A stretch of 64,000 nt of DNA. Source: Thuidium tamariscinum (lineage: Eukaryota; Streptophyta; Bryopsida; Hypnales; Thuidiaceae). How positions within the stretch are numbered: position 1 is the first letter of the stretch; each line of letters begins with the position of its first letter. Shown piece after piece: positions 23,349 to 34,686 of the stretch. The stretch covers positions 42,704,821 through 42,768,820 of the forward strand of contig OX344750.2 in the NCBI GenBank assembly GCA_947034885.2, read 5' to 3'. Made by a program: the position numbers and the translations under genes. The notes beneath the pieces are model-generated. The model made no database searches. It was not told the DNA's origin and was given only the letters and a program-made list of their open reading frames with translations.

Positions 23349-24650
23349 CTAAATATCAAAAAGCTCTTCGAAAGGATCCTCAAAAGGATCCTCCGAACCT
23401 TCGGAAGAATCATCTGAAGGGGATGAACACACCCCATGTTCCCGGGGATCGACCCTGATCTCTCCAATGTCAATGTCCAACCTCTGCCAATTCTTAGTGG
23501 CCATGTTGAACAAGCAAAACGTCCCAGAAGCAGCCCCAAAATAGTCCCATGAATACACGAGCATAAAATCTCCACAAAAACTGGCCTCGATGGTGATCGA
23601 TACCGGATCTGGTTCCTCGTGATAGAAAGCATCTAGAAAGCCATCGGGAGACAGAAGCCACAACCATAAATCATTGGGCATGCAGTTGTACACTTCCCAC
23701 TTGGGCAGAGTTTCATCAACGAGCTCCCACAGCTGAAGTGTCCAGTTCTTGATTCTGCCTCCAGATCCAAAATCACAGGTCAAGTCGAAAACGTGACTAT
23801 TCCATACTCCCAACGTATCGGGGCAGGTGTTAAGTCGTTCTTCCCTGGAAACCCAATCACCGGGACTGAGAAGAGTACTCCACTTGGCTTCTTCGAAATC
23901 GTACACAAGAATCTCCTGAAACTCTAATGTGGTGATATAAATTCGTCCATTGCAATCGACACACCTGCTGCTCACCTGCAGAGTGCCACCTGTTTCAAGT
24001 TTCGGTACTCGACATGGCTTCGTCTCCCAAACCCCTGATTCGTAAACTTGGGTGTCAAAATCCTGGCTACCACAAACAACCCTAATCGAGCTTGAACGGT
24101 CTTGTTTATCAGATCGGATCACCCCAAGAACGCGCCCAGTAATTAGGGGTTCGTCAGTGCTTGGGGAAATGGGAGGCGGATCCAGGCGCTGGAGCGTCTT
24201 GGATTGCCACTCACTTATACTGGCATAGTTACAGGATGACCTGCGGTCGACAGAAAAAACCATGTCTTCGCTCGCAACAAAGTCGAAGAATTGATTATGA
24301 GCGAAAGACGACCTCCACTGCCAACACCGGGACAAGGCGTTGTAAAGGAGAATTCCATCGAGTCGGCCATCGTCACATTTTGTGCACAGGTTGAAAAAGG
24401 GTTTGTGTATCGGCTCCTTGAGACCCAAACGCTTGCACGCAATCACGTACCAGTCTTTGCAGACTGTGCGAAGCTGGAAGAACTCTTCAAAGGGGAGCTT
24501 GGGATACACGTTCTCCGCTAAGTCGATGTGGTGCTGCAAGGTACCCCAGAGACTCTCGTCAAGGTGGGTTGATGTGCATGAGCAACCACGGTCACTCTGA
24601 ACGCTTCTCTTCGTTTCTTCTGATGTCGTTTCTATGATGCTGTTCTCCAT
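23349..24650 (-). CDS. F-box protein with C-terminal propeller-like region, copy A
   Basis: An F-box protein normally acts as substrate receptor of an SCF (Skp1-Cullin-F-box) ubiquitin ligase. The single-exon CDS encodes 433 aa. The F-box occupies about residues 32-80: LWGTLQHH, LPFEEFFQLRTVCKDW and KRLGL are typical. The rest, ending GTFCLFNMATKNWQRL plus an acidic Ser/Glu/Asp tail, has repeated Trp/aromatic blades like kelch-type F-box proteins, but I see no canonical kelch signature. The start at 24650 (MENSII) is chosen because paralogues B, C and D begin at the equivalent point and the frame upstream diverges. Paralogues lie at 29.0, 37.1 and 62.3 kb. No premature stop or frameshift. The substrate is unknown. 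Confidence 0.9.
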   Translation of the reverse strand: MENSIIETTSEETKRSVQSDRGCSCTSTHLDESLWGTLQHHIDLAENVYPKLPFEEFFQLRTVCKDWYVIACKRLGLKEPIHKPFFNLCTKCDDGRLDGILLYNALSRCWQWRSSFAHNQFFDFVASEDMVFSVDRRSSCNYASISEWQSKTLQRLDPPPISPSTDEPLITGRVLGVIRSDKQDRSSSIRVVCGSQDFDTQVYESGVWETKPCRVPKLETGGTLQVSSRCVDCNGRIYITTLEFQEILVYDFEEAKWSTLLSPGDWVSREERLNTCPDTLGVWNSHVFDLTCDFGSGGRIKNWTLQLWELVDETLPKWEVYNCMPNDLWLWLLSPDGFLDAFYHEEPDPVSITIEASFCGDFMLVYSWDYFGAASGTFCLFNMATKNWQRLDIDIGEIRVDPREHGVCSSPSDDSSEGSEDPFEDPFEELFDI

Positions 24651-25430
24651 CGGAAGAAGAAAAAGAACTGTCTCTGCAAAAACGGAAGAGATTAATTCTG
24701 CAAGGACGCTCATCACCAAGGTAATCCAATTGAGGTAATCAATCAAAAATTACCGAATTTCAGTACCTATTCAGCTCCCCGTGCCACTAGAAAGTACATT
24801 TAGCACAGGGAAATTGAACAGCACACAATCACGATCCTGCATCTCGCACAATTGCGTGCATTCTCCTCTTTGACCGTAGTTTAGAAGAACTCTACAACGA
24901 CCTTAAAAATAAACCCATCTCTAATGAACTAAAGCGCTATACTAAGGTGCTGCTCAATTATCAAAACGATCATTCAATCAAACCAAAAAAGTAATTCGAC
25001 ACACTCAGAACACTTCGATCAAATAGTTACACCCATTACAACCTCCAAACACAGATTAAACTTTACAAGAACGCCCGATATTGCATACCCAACAACAAAA
25101 GAAGAGAAACACAAATGCAACGGTAGAGTACCTGTACTCTGGAGGTGAACGAATGCGCAAACGCCGATGGAAATGAAATCGGGTGTGAAGGAATTGAACT
25201 CGACGCGCGCAAGAAGAGAAGAACTCGAGGACAAAATTTTGCCCGTCGCACTTGGAGTGAGTCTTCCTCCAACTTGAAGTTTTGGCGGCTAAGAATTCAA
25301 AACAGATGTCCAATTCAAAGCTCCGGTGGCCTCCATTTGGTGCAGCCGGCATTTGCTTCCAAGTGGCATTCCAAGGGGTTTTAGTTTCATTTATTTTGGG
25401 GAGAGCAGATACAGTGGAAACACCCAAAAC
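24651..25430 (-). promoter_or_regulatory. Promoter and 5' UTR of F-box A with a probable UTR intron
   Basis: Upstream of A the minus strand reads GAGTACAG|GTACTC (donor near 25131). The likely acceptor is in TTGCAGAGACAG just before the start codon. The same donor context is found upstream of C and D, and a changed one upstream of B. The region up to about 25400, including a GGAGGAAGACTCACTCCAAG-type block, is conserved among paralogues and probably includes the promoter. Confidence 0.5.
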
Positions 25431-27999
25431 CGTCCAAGTAAGGAATTCATCATAGTTGGAGGCAGCGTTTTCTAAAACCGATATTTTTCTAGTATCAGGG
25501 AGTGAAAATCATGAATATTCAACAAAAAAAAAAGATTTTTCCGATAGAATATGTAATTTCTACAAATTTTCAAAGTGTTGGCTCCCTAGACCCGTGAAAC
25601 CGTCCGGTAGGTGCCCCCAAAACTGAACCCTGTGAAAATCAGCACTTAGCCAACCAGATTCTCCTATGTGTCCTTCAACTGTGTCAACTAATTATAATTA
25701 CACTTGTGGCGAATACATTGAGGAAAGTCTACTCACAAAATTGGGTGAATCTATGGTCCATTCCAAGGAGTAGGTGTGGGAATGGGTGTTTTGCCCTTAG
25801 TGATCTTGTCTTGAATGGAAGATGATGAAGCTATTCACATCCATAGAAATAGATAGATATGAATGAAATCTGTATAATCTGGATGAAAATTCTTGTATTC
25901 ATCCCAAAGAGTGTATGTTCGTCCCAAATAGAGCAATGGTGTCATAAGATTTGGTAGCAGTTTAGGGATTTCAAGAAAGAATATGGTATCAAATATTTCC
26001 CATCATAAAATTGTATATCATTTTTTATTTGAACTTTGTTAAAAAAAACAAAATCTTAGGCATACCCTTGTCATTTATGCAATTGAGAAGATATTAGGTT
26101 GGAAGGACACACATTTGTTTAGGATTTGTACAATGTTAAATAGGACAATTAGTCTTAGGAAAATATCAACTTTGAATTTGCAAGTAGATTTGATCTAGAA
26201 TATCATCAAGTTGATTTCATAATCAAAGTAAAAACTAAAAGTCTAGTGTATAACCATCATACACAATCAACATACACGTAATTGTATAAATTTGTATAAT
26301 ATTATATTATTCAAATAAAACACCACAAGTTTGTATAGAAGTAGCATGAGTTTTGTAAAAAATGCATAAAATCCTTTGAAGATGTATCCATACACAAATG
26401 ATTACCTTTGTTATTTGAAACTCTAAATTGAGAATATAATAGCTTTTAAAAAAATCATACTCAAATATCTATAAATATTTCAAATGTCAAATCAAAAGCT
26501 CATATTCTTTAAGTTTTATAGTTAGTCAAATTTTCCTCTCTTTAGCTCAAAAGCAATTCTTCACTACTCTATTTTGAAGTCTATACCTTCTACTCCCTAA
26601 CTCCAAATCAAGAATATATTAAGTCTTTAGAATGCTAAACACTTAATTCAGAGTTATATCAAATATCAAAACTAGATTCCTTTTCACCCAATGATTACAA
26701 GTGCTTGAAAAATTTGTCCTCAAATTCTTACTACTAAAAGGACTAACAATTTAGTTTTTATTTTAAGGATTAACAATCTTGAACCTACTTCTACATAATA
26801 ATATTTTAGAGAATAAAAATCATATGGATGCTTTTTGAAATTCTTTCTTCAAAACTTCCAACTCAATTCTTCAAAAAAAATTTAATTTCAAAGTTGTTTG
26901 TGTAAAGTTTTTTTACAAATTGTAGTCAGAGTCACTTGAAATTGTAGGCCAATGTTTAAATTTTTTTTCCAAATTTTAGTACTAATATCTCTCAATTTAT
27001 ATGATCAAACTTCATAAAATTATTACCACATAATCTTGGACAAGTAAAGTATAAAATGGTAATTAGCTAACAAGAAATTGCTAGCCATGAAAGTTTTTTC
27101 ATGCCATGCACACATGCACTTGCTTTCAAGCACTTAATTACTTACTATGGGAATGAATGTCATCTTCCCTAGCATCTTCTATGATTATAAGTATTTAAAG
27201 GTGATCATGAAAAAAGTTAAAACTATTGATTTAACATTCATAATTGACATTAATGCAATCCTTATCTCTTTATCTATTAGGTTGCATTATAATGAGTGGA
27301 CACTTCTTGAATGTGGTGAATGCACTCCATGTCATCACTAATGAATGACCAAATTTAGAAAATGGTGTTAATCAATCTAAAGAAAAACATTTGTGTGATT
27401 TTTGCCATACCTTCATTACCTTAATTTCTTTCTAGATTCAAATGAAGACTTGTTTGTCAATATTACATACTTCTAGTCAAATTATGTTCAATTTTGGTAT
27501 TCCTAGCTATAAAGCACACCTTATACTACCATTGAAGTCACTTGTTACAATTTTGAACACCTACAATCTCACACAATTTGTGTCTATATCTAAAAGTACA
27601 TCTACTCACTAAAACACATACACAATGTCTCCTCAAGCTACTACATTGCTTGGGCCAAGTATATTTTGCATTGAAAGGTTGTTGAAGCTTCATATCAGAA
27701 TCTCTAATTAACAAAAATCTCAATTGTATTGGCACAAGAAGCATTGATGATGCTTTCATAAAGTAGAAGCTGCAAACACAATTTGAAAGCAATCAATGTA
27801 ATTTGATTTTTTATAAACTTACGGCTTGAAATAGCATTTGAATGACACTTATAATGTAGTTAATTCGTTTTTCAACATGTAGGTGGCAATTTTGTGAAGT
27901 TTGAAGGTGTAAATTGAGAAATATGATTTCTCAAAGTTGCACTTCATTTTTAGTGGCACTTAGAGTTTGAAGATTTCAACATAAACTTTGTGATGGATA
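25431..27999. other. A+T-rich intergenic DNA with a fragment of the TTAACCCC family
   Basis: No gene recognised. Positions about 26630-27060 align by eye with 28230-28590 and 32500-32830 (shared motifs ACTAACAATTTAGTTTTT, CAACTCAATTCTTCAA, AAATTGTAGTCAGAGTCA), so this is a third, end-less fragment of that element family. Confidence 0.55.
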
Positions 28000-28705
28000 T
28001 TGTACAATAGCAACTCACATTTATCAAAAGAATTTGGAGCCGTAAAGCTTCAAGTTGCTGGCCAAGAGTGCTACATGTGAAGCTTTGATTTACTCTATTT
28101 GGACTTATAATGAGAAAGTCATGGACAATCTTGTTTTTCGGGCAATCTAAGCAATAACTTATAGGATTCATTTTTGAATGCAATTTTCACAATTTTTCAA
28201 AAGAAATTGTTGGACAAGGTTATATTTACTTTCTAGAACAATCTCACCATTGGGATTATTGTATTTCAATCCCATCTTAGAGTTATTAACCATTTAGTTT
28301 TTCTTTCAATCTTGGACCTACATCTACTTAACAATTTTTTAAAGAATGAAAATCAGGTGTTTTTTGTGTGAAATTTTTTTCCTAGACTCTCAACTCAATT
28401 TCTTAACATAAAAAATTATAAATTCAAAGTCTATAGTGCAATTTTTTAATACAAATTCCAGTCAAAGTCATCTGAAATTGCAAACCACAGTTCAAAAAAA
28501 CTTGTATTTCCAACTTTGAATGCTCATATCTTCCAATCTGTACTTCATGAAATTTTTACCACTTGATCTCAATCAAGTTAAGTACAAGATCCTACGGTTA
28601 GATTCTTAAAAAAATATATTTTTTGTTTTCTCGGATGAATGCAACAAAAATGGCAGTTTTGAGAGGTTTTTGACAGAAAAAAGGCCTCGGTCCTTTAGGG
28701 GTTAA
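28000..28705. mobile_element. Left-truncated copy of the TTAACCCC-type element
   Basis: From 28056 onward the sequence parallels 32290-32948. It ends with CGGTCCTTTAGGGGTTAA at 28688-28705, the same right terminus. No TTAACCCC left end is found upstream, so the copy is truncated or joined at its left to other DNA (28011-28068 resembles 18740-18800). No coding capacity. Confidence 0.8.
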
Positions 28706-29009
28706 ACGTCAAAGAGGACGTTTTGCATGCACAACACGAGAGAGAATCTTTCCTTGTAGAATGGAAGTGCAACTATTGGTCCTTGGTTTTAGGGGTGGAA
28801 AGGAGAAATCTTCTACAGGGCTTTAACTTCCAATGAATATATTTGGCTTTTCCAAAGTACATGATGTCACACGGAATCAAAATGCATGATTTCCACGGTC
28901 ACCAGTCCGTCGTTCAAGGGTTAATACGTTATCTACACGAGAAAAAGGTCCCAACCGGAGTAGAAGTCCATGCCATCGTCCATCGTGAACGCGACCGAAG
29001 ATGTTTGGC
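28706..29009 (-). other. 3' flank of F-box B
   Basis: Probable 3' UTR and flank of copy B. Positions 28915-28960 carry the 'CGTTATCTACACGAGAAAAA' motif seen behind copies A and C. No further feature supported. Confidence 0.45.
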
Positions 29010-30266
29010 CTAAACATCAGACGAATCCTCGGAATCCTCGGAATCATCGGAATCCTCGGAATCATCGGAATCATCGGAGGATGACGTATACACCGGACGA
29101 TTTCGGGGGATCCTGACAGTTCCAGCGGCCACGTTCAACTTCTGCCAATTCTTAGTGGCCATGTTAAACAAGCAAAACCTCCCCGCTGAACCAATTGAAA
29201 AGTCCCATGAATACACGAGCATGAAATCTCCACAAAAACTGGCCTGGATGCTAATGATTTCCGGATTTGGTACCACAAAGTAATAATAATAACCTAGAAA
29301 GCCTTCGGGAGATTGAAGCCACAACCACAAATCTTTGGGCATGCAATCGTACACTTCCCACTTGGGCACGGTTTCATCAACAAGCTCCCACACCTGAAGT
29401 GACCGGATCTTGACTCTGCCTCCAGGGACACAATCACAGGTCACTTCGAAAACGCGACTATTCCATGCTCCCAACGCGCTGCGGCATGTGAAAAGTGGTC
29501 CTCGCTTGGAAACCCGCGCACCAGGGCTGAGAAGAGAGCTCCACCTGGCCTTTTCGAAATCGTACACGAGAATCTCCTGAGAGTGTTCAGTGGTGATATA
29601 AACTCGTCCATTGCAGTCGGCACACCTGCTGCCCGACAGCAGACGGCAACCCACTTTACCCTCCGGTACTCGACATGGCTTCGTCTGCCATACCCCTGAT
29701 TCGTATACTTGGGTGTCAAAATGCTGACTACCACAAACAACCCTGAACGAGCTTAAAAGACCTCGTTTGTCAGATCCGATCACCCCAAGAACAAGCTCTC
29801 GAAGAATCGTTTTCCTAGATAAGAAGGGAGCCGGATCTAGGTGCTGGAGCGTCTTGGATTGCCAGTGATATACACGGATGAAGTTACTCAATGCCCCGGA
29901 GCCGACAGAAAAAACCACGCCTTCGCTCGCAACAAAGTTGAAGGGAGAATTAAGAACCGCAGACGGCCTCCACTCCCAAGACCGGGACAAGGCGTTGTAA
30001 GTTAGGATTCCGTGGAGTTGGCCATACTCACTTCTCGTGAGCAAGGTGAAAAATGGTTTATGTATCGGGTCTTTGAGACCCAAACGCTTGCACGCAATCG
30101 CGTACCAGTCTTTGCAGACTGTGCGAAGCTGGAAGAACTCTTCAAAAGGGAGCTTGGGATACACGATTTCCGCCAAGTCGATGTGGTGCTGCAAGGTACC
30201 CCAGAGACTCTCTTCAAGGTCGGTCGATGTGCTTGAGCCGCCAGGGTCACTCTCCGAGTTTTTCAT
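29010..30266 (-). CDS. F-box protein with C-terminal propeller-like region, copy B
   Basis: A single-exon CDS of 418 aa, likely an SCF substrate receptor. The F-box is near residues 22-70 (LWGTLQHH, LPFEEFFQLRTVCKDW). The body follows copy A closely (NGRVYITT, EILVYDFEKARWSSLLSPG, LQVWELVDE, KWEVYDCMP, QASFCGDFMLVYSWDF, GRFCLFNMATKNWQKL). It ends in a repetitive acidic tail (SDDSEDSDDSEDSEDSSDV) from a 9-bp repeat. The start is placed at 30266 (MKNSES), the first Met aligning with the paralogues' start; the open frame continues upstream without conservation of the protein start. The frame is intact. Its upstream UTR-intron donor appears mutated compared with A, C and D, so expression may differ. 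Confidence 0.9.
   Translation of the reverse strand: MKNSESDPGGSSTSTDLEESLWGTLQHHIDLAEIVYPKLPFEEFFQLRTVCKDWYAIACKRLGLKDPIHKPFFTLLTRSEYGQLHGILTYNALSRSWEWRPSAVLNSPFNFVASEGVVFSVGSGALSNFIRVYHWQSKTLQHLDPAPFLSRKTILRELVLGVIGSDKRGLLSSFRVVCGSQHFDTQVYESGVWQTKPCRVPEGKVGCRLLSGSRCADCNGRVYITTEHSQEILVYDFEKARWSSLLSPGARVSKRGPLFTCRSALGAWNSRVFEVTCDCVPGGRVKIRSLQVWELVDETVPKWEVYDCMPKDLWLWLQSPEGFLGYYYYFVVPNPEIISIQASFCGDFMLVYSWDFSIGSAGRFCLFNMATKNWQKLNVAAGTVRIPRNRPVYTSSSDDSDDSEDSDDSEDSEDSSDV
29015..29090 (-). repeat. 9-bp tandem repeat coding the acidic tail of F-box B
   Basis: Units of GAATCCTCG or GAATCATCG (plus strand) repeat about eight times and encode alternating Ser, Asp and Glu at the C-terminus of copy B. 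Copies A and D have shorter, different acidic tails, so the tail length looks labile. Confidence 0.9.
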
Positions 30267-31070
30267 GATGCTGTTGCCTATTGAAGCCAGAAAACTGTCT
30301 CTGCAAGAGCGAAGGAGATTAATCCTGCAAGGACGCCTATCACCAAGGTAATCACTCGAGGTAATTAGCCAAAAGTAATCAAATCTCAATACCTTTTCAC
30401 CTCCCCACGCAAGTAGAAAGTACATTCACCGCCGGAAAATTGAAGAGCACACAATCACGATCCCGCATCTCGCACAATTACATGAATTCTCCTCTTTGAC
30501 CGTAGAAGAACTCTACAACGACCTAAAAATTAAACCTGTCTCAAATTTGCTAAATCACTACACCAAGGTGCTGCTCAATCCAAACTTTTCCGCACCTGAC
30601 TTGGACTTAGGGTTGGAGAACACTTCCATTACAGCAAAACAAGAGAAATACAAATGCAACGGTACAGTATCTGTACTCTGGAGGTGACCGAATGCGCAAA
30701 CTCCGATGGAAATGAAATCGGGTGTAAAGAAAGAGCAAAGCTACAGATCACTCCAAATTGGAATTTCAGTGACGAAGAGAACAATGAGCAAAGTGAAGGA
30801 ATTGATCTCGAGAGTGCGCATGAAGAGCAGAGCTCAAGAATTTTGTCGTGCCCGTCGCAGTTGCCGCACTTGGTGTGAGCCTTCAACTTCAAGTTTTGGA
30901 GGCGACGAATTGAGAACAGCTTTTGCTTCCACCCAGGGGTTTGGGGGCAGGACGTTAAACCCAGCGCACGAAGTAAACCCAGCAGCCTGGGTTTACTCCC
31001 AGGCTGCTGTCAGAGACCCTAAGTTCACTAGGAGATGTCTAAGACATACCGTAGACACAGCTTAAAATAG
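30267..31070 (-). promoter_or_regulatory. Upstream region of F-box B with overlapping hairpins
   Basis: This region is conserved with the upstream regions of A, C and D up to about 30900. At the expected UTR-intron donor the minus strand reads GAGTACAGATACTG, where A and D have GTACTC or GTACTG. At 30973-31009 two mutually exclusive hairpins overlap: a 10-bp stem (GTAAACCCAG with 30987-30996) and a perfect 12-bp stem (30980-30991 with 30998-31009). Confidence 0.5.
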
Positions 31071-32015
31071 GAGTTTTTTTTTTACTTTTAACTCTTAAGT
31101 GTCCATACTCATCTCTAAAATTCATGATTTTGGAAAAATCATCACAAATGGCTTTTTGGAAGAATATTTTGGAATTGAGATGCATACGAAAGTTTGAGAG
31201 TTAGAGTTCTAGATTATGTCCATATAATTAGATTCATTACTTCTATCATCGATATTTTCTATAAATTTTGAAAGGGAAAATTAAAAAAATCTTTCTAAAT
31301 TCAATTACAAGCAAGATCTTGTCATTTTTTGAGTAAATTTTGTTGGAACGGATTTGAAACGAGGTCCTCTGGATATTGTGGTCTTTTAGAATTTTTGTGT
31401 TTTTGATTCTATAACTTCATTTTTGCAATTCCAAGTTTGAACTAGAGTCAATGCAATTTTGGTTTAGTCAACCACTTGACAAACTTTCACATTTGTAATT
31501 TTGGAAAAATAGGTATTCTAATAATACCAAATTCAATTGTTGAATAGGAAAAAACCTTCATAAATGACTTTCATCCAAGCTATTATGACAAAGAAATATG
31601 ATTTTCTATTTGTACATTGCCCAAAACTTAGATGTTAGAACTTTGGAGGATCCAAAATTACCTTGTTGGGCTCACGTCATAGGTTGGATTTATTTTCTTG
31701 CACATTTTAAAAACCTTACAATCCATTTCCAACTACTTAACCCTTAAAATGTCCAACAGCTTTCATGGTGTTTGGGATGCCAATTTTATAAGTTACAAAG
31801 AATTGAAGCTCAATGGGTGATGAATCATTTTTAGGCAAAACTAAGTATAGGATCTTGTAAAAAACAAATCTTCATTATCTCTACAAAGTTTGGTTTCATA
31901 TATTTCAAGGTTTTAGGTAAAGATTAGCTCATGTTGTGTGACGCTAAATAGTACAAGTGTTTCTTGCAATCACTCTAGTATTACAAAGGGTGTAGAAAAT
32001 GCTCTAAAAGACCTA
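31071..32015. other. A+T-rich intergenic DNA, nothing supported
   Basis: No gene, tandem array or terminal inverted repeats could be defined. Fragments such as TTAACCCTTAAAATGTCC (about 31738) and TTTAACTCTTAAGTGTCC (about 31086) look like worn ends of the TTAACCCC family but are in the same orientation, so no element is called. Confidence 0.5.
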
Positions 32016-32948
32016 TTAACCCCTAAAGGACCATTGTCCCCTCGGGGGACAATTTGGAGTTCGGGCAGGTTCCGTAGACTTCAATTTTTGGTGAAACCTT
32101 TTGAAACTTTCTCACAAGATAGAAAACCTGATTAGCTTTGTGGGAATGTAATTTTTATTTCAATTGGTGACCGGGAGTAAAAGTTATACCACAAAAAGCC
32201 CAAATTTTCATTCGGCGGGCAGAATTTTTTTTTTGCAAAAATTCAAAGTTTAATTTTTTAATTTTTTTTTTCTGAAATAATATATTTTTGCCTACATGTG
32301 AAGCTTTGATTCATTCTATTTGGACTTATAATGAGAAAGTTATGGACAATCTTATTTCTTGGGCAATCTAAACAATTTCTCAAAAAAATAACCTATAGGA
32401 TTCATTTCTAAATGCAATTTTCACATTTTTTTCAAAAAAAATTGTTGTACAAGGTTATGTTTACTTGCTAGAACAATCTAACCATTGGGATTATTGTATT
32501 TCAATCCCACCTTAGAGTTATTAACCATTTAGTTTTTCTTTAAATCTTGGACCTACATCTACTTAACAATTTTTTAAAGAATGAAAATCAAGTGTTTTTT
32601 GTGTAAATTTTTTTTCTTAGACTCTCAACTCAATTATTAAACAAAAAAATTTTTTAATTCAAAGTCTATAGTGCAAAAAAGTTCAACAAATGGCAATCAA
32701 AGTCATCTGAAATTGCAGTCCACAGTTCAAAAACAATTGTATTTCCAACTTTGAATGCTCATATCTTCTAATCTATACGGCCAAACTTCATGAAATTTTT
32801 ACCACATGATCTCAATCAAGTTAAGTACAAGATCCTACGGTTAGATTCTTAAAAAATATTTTCTTTTATTTTCTTGGGTGAATGCAACAGAAATGACAGT
32901 TTTGAGAGGTTTTTGATAGAAAAAAGGCCTTGGTCCTTTAGGAGTTAA
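32016..32948. mobile_element. Non-autonomous DNA element, TTAACCCCTAAAGGACCA ends (933 bp)
   Basis: An 18-bp terminal inverted repeat, TTAACCCCTAAAGGACCA at the left and its complement with one mismatch at the right (32931-32948). The right two-thirds (from about 32290) matches the copy at 28056-28705. The left part shares CTGCCCG/T-run motifs with the 4139-4983 element. No transposase frame is visible. TTAA at the tips may be part of the target site. Confidence 0.85.
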
Positions 32949-33004
32949 GTAGATGGTTAAAATAGTTTAGAAAATAGTTTTCTATTCAAGTCACCTACTA
33001 TTCC

Positions 33005-33191
33005 AAGCTTGAATGAAGTTTGCGATGGAATGAACACCATAAATTATGAAGTTTAACTTATGTTAGAAGCATAAGCTTCACCAATATTCATTGCATTAAG
33101 CTTGAATGAAGTTTGCAATGGAATGAATACCATAAATTATGAAATTCAACTTATGTTTCAAGCATAAGCTTCACCAATATTCATTGCATTA
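33005..33191. repeat. 93-bp tandem duplication
   Basis: AAGCTTGAATGAAGTTTGC begins at 33005 and again at 33098. The two units differ at only a few positions. The flanking segment CTATTCAAGTCACCTACTAT before it recurs at about 34598, followed by a diverged single unit, so the block is part of a dispersed repeat. Confidence 0.92.
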
Positions 33192-33249
33192 ATTTTTCAC
33201 TCTTAGTATAGGGAGGAGGCTTGAAGACTAATCAAGCTCTAAAACCTAA

Positions 33250-33430
33250 AGCTCGAATCATGCACTATTTGTACATAGTTGTAAAATGAAAGAGCACTAT
33301 GTACAAACTATGTACATTTAAGAAGGTGGGCGGTTTTGAAGCCCTATGTCATTTTGACTTCAAAAAATCATAACTACCTTTATAAAGCTCAAAAAAATAA
33401 GAAACAACTTGAGTTAAGGTATGTTCGCAC
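33250..33430. mobile_element. Degenerate relative of the 12.1-kb hairpin MITE
   Basis: TGTACATTTAAGAAGGTGGGC, GAAGCCCTATGTCATTTTGA and AAGAAACAACTTGAGTTAAG correspond to segments of the elements at 12128-12405 and 60670-60965. One hairpin arm is heavily altered. Called from these motifs only. Confidence 0.5.
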
Positions 33431-34262
33431 TTATTTTCTCTTTTTTATTCCTAAAAAGTAAATGAAAATTATTCTAGTGTATATACTAGTTTTTTGGGGG
33501 GTTTGGTTTTGTAAGTATATCAATGGGTTTTTCTTATATGTAGAGATGATTTTCCATTTTAGGAGGATTTTGTTCATATGAGTTAGAAGGGTTTGCATTA
33601 GGTTTTCCTAGTATTTGTAGCTCTTGTTTGATGAACAAAAAGAAGAAATTTTACTATGTGTGTAGTAGGAAGTGCTTGTATATAAGTCTAGGATGTTCAT
33701 ATACACTTTACTATTTTTTGTTTGTGGTCATGATATTATGTTTGAGTGTTTGTATAAATGTGTGTAAGAAGGGCTTTCAAAGTCTATTGGATCTTATAGT
33801 CAACATGAAGTACAAGTCACGATTCTTCAATGGATGACAAATTTGTTCTTTACTTGCTTCCAACATTGAGAAGTAGTTGGTAAGAGCATCTCCTAGAGCC
33901 TTGAAAATATCCCAAATCCTATAGCTTTTGGATGAAAAGCAATCAATTTTAGCATGTATCGGCTTCTACTTTTATTTTGGCCCACCAAATTAGTCATATT
34001 TGAAGGCCGGGATCACTAATTCCTCTACAAGCTACATTTTCTTTTAGGATTAGTAAGTTGTCATAATAAATGATAATTTTTTTTTCTTTTGTAAATTATG
34101 TGACTTGTGATTGGTTAAAAGTATAATATTGTAAGTTGCACTAGTGAGGATACAAGTAGCCATCCCCTCTAAATTAGACAAATTTCAATGGAAGGGGCTG
34201 TGGTATTTCAAAGGGTGAGTGCACGAGATGCACTTCTTAATTTGATGTTGAAATGGTTTGGA
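33431..34262. other. A+T-rich intergenic DNA
   Basis: No gene supported. A 69-codon plus-strand frame at 33628-33837 is rich in Phe, Tyr, Leu and Lys as expected from random A+T-rich sequence and has no recognised domain. Confidence 0.5.
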
Positions 34263-34686
34263 GTAGGGATTTTTTTAGGCAATTATTTGTCCAATTTCCT
34301 TAAAAAAATGGTTAGCTTCAAGCCTAGAGAAAAAAATGAGGATAAAAGTGTTAAGAAATACGAAATTGAAATTATAGCCCTCTACGTTATTGCCAAAATG
34401 CTTCTAAAACCTATCATGCAATGTCAAAATATACAAATATTGCATAGAAAAATTATAAATTCAAAATTACATACTCAAAATTGTCCTCCTTCAATGAAAG
34501 CCCCCCAAATTAAGGAGCCAACCAATTTAAGACCTTCTTGAAAGGAAGGCTACATAACCATTTGTCCCAAAACCAAAAAAAACCCCATGGTTTAGAGGAT
34601 AGTTTTCTATTCAAGTCACCTACTATTCCAGACTTGAATGAAGTCTACAATGGGATGAGCACCTTCATGAAGTTCAACTTGTGTTA

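Noticed and set aside
33628..33837. 69-codon frame with membrane-like composition
   Set aside because: Phe/Tyr/Leu richness is what random A+T-rich DNA gives; no start context, domain or conservation can be shown.
34188..34541. 117-codon frame as a gene
   Set aside because: Most of it is the left arm of a large inverted repeat and the frame is not kept in the right arm.
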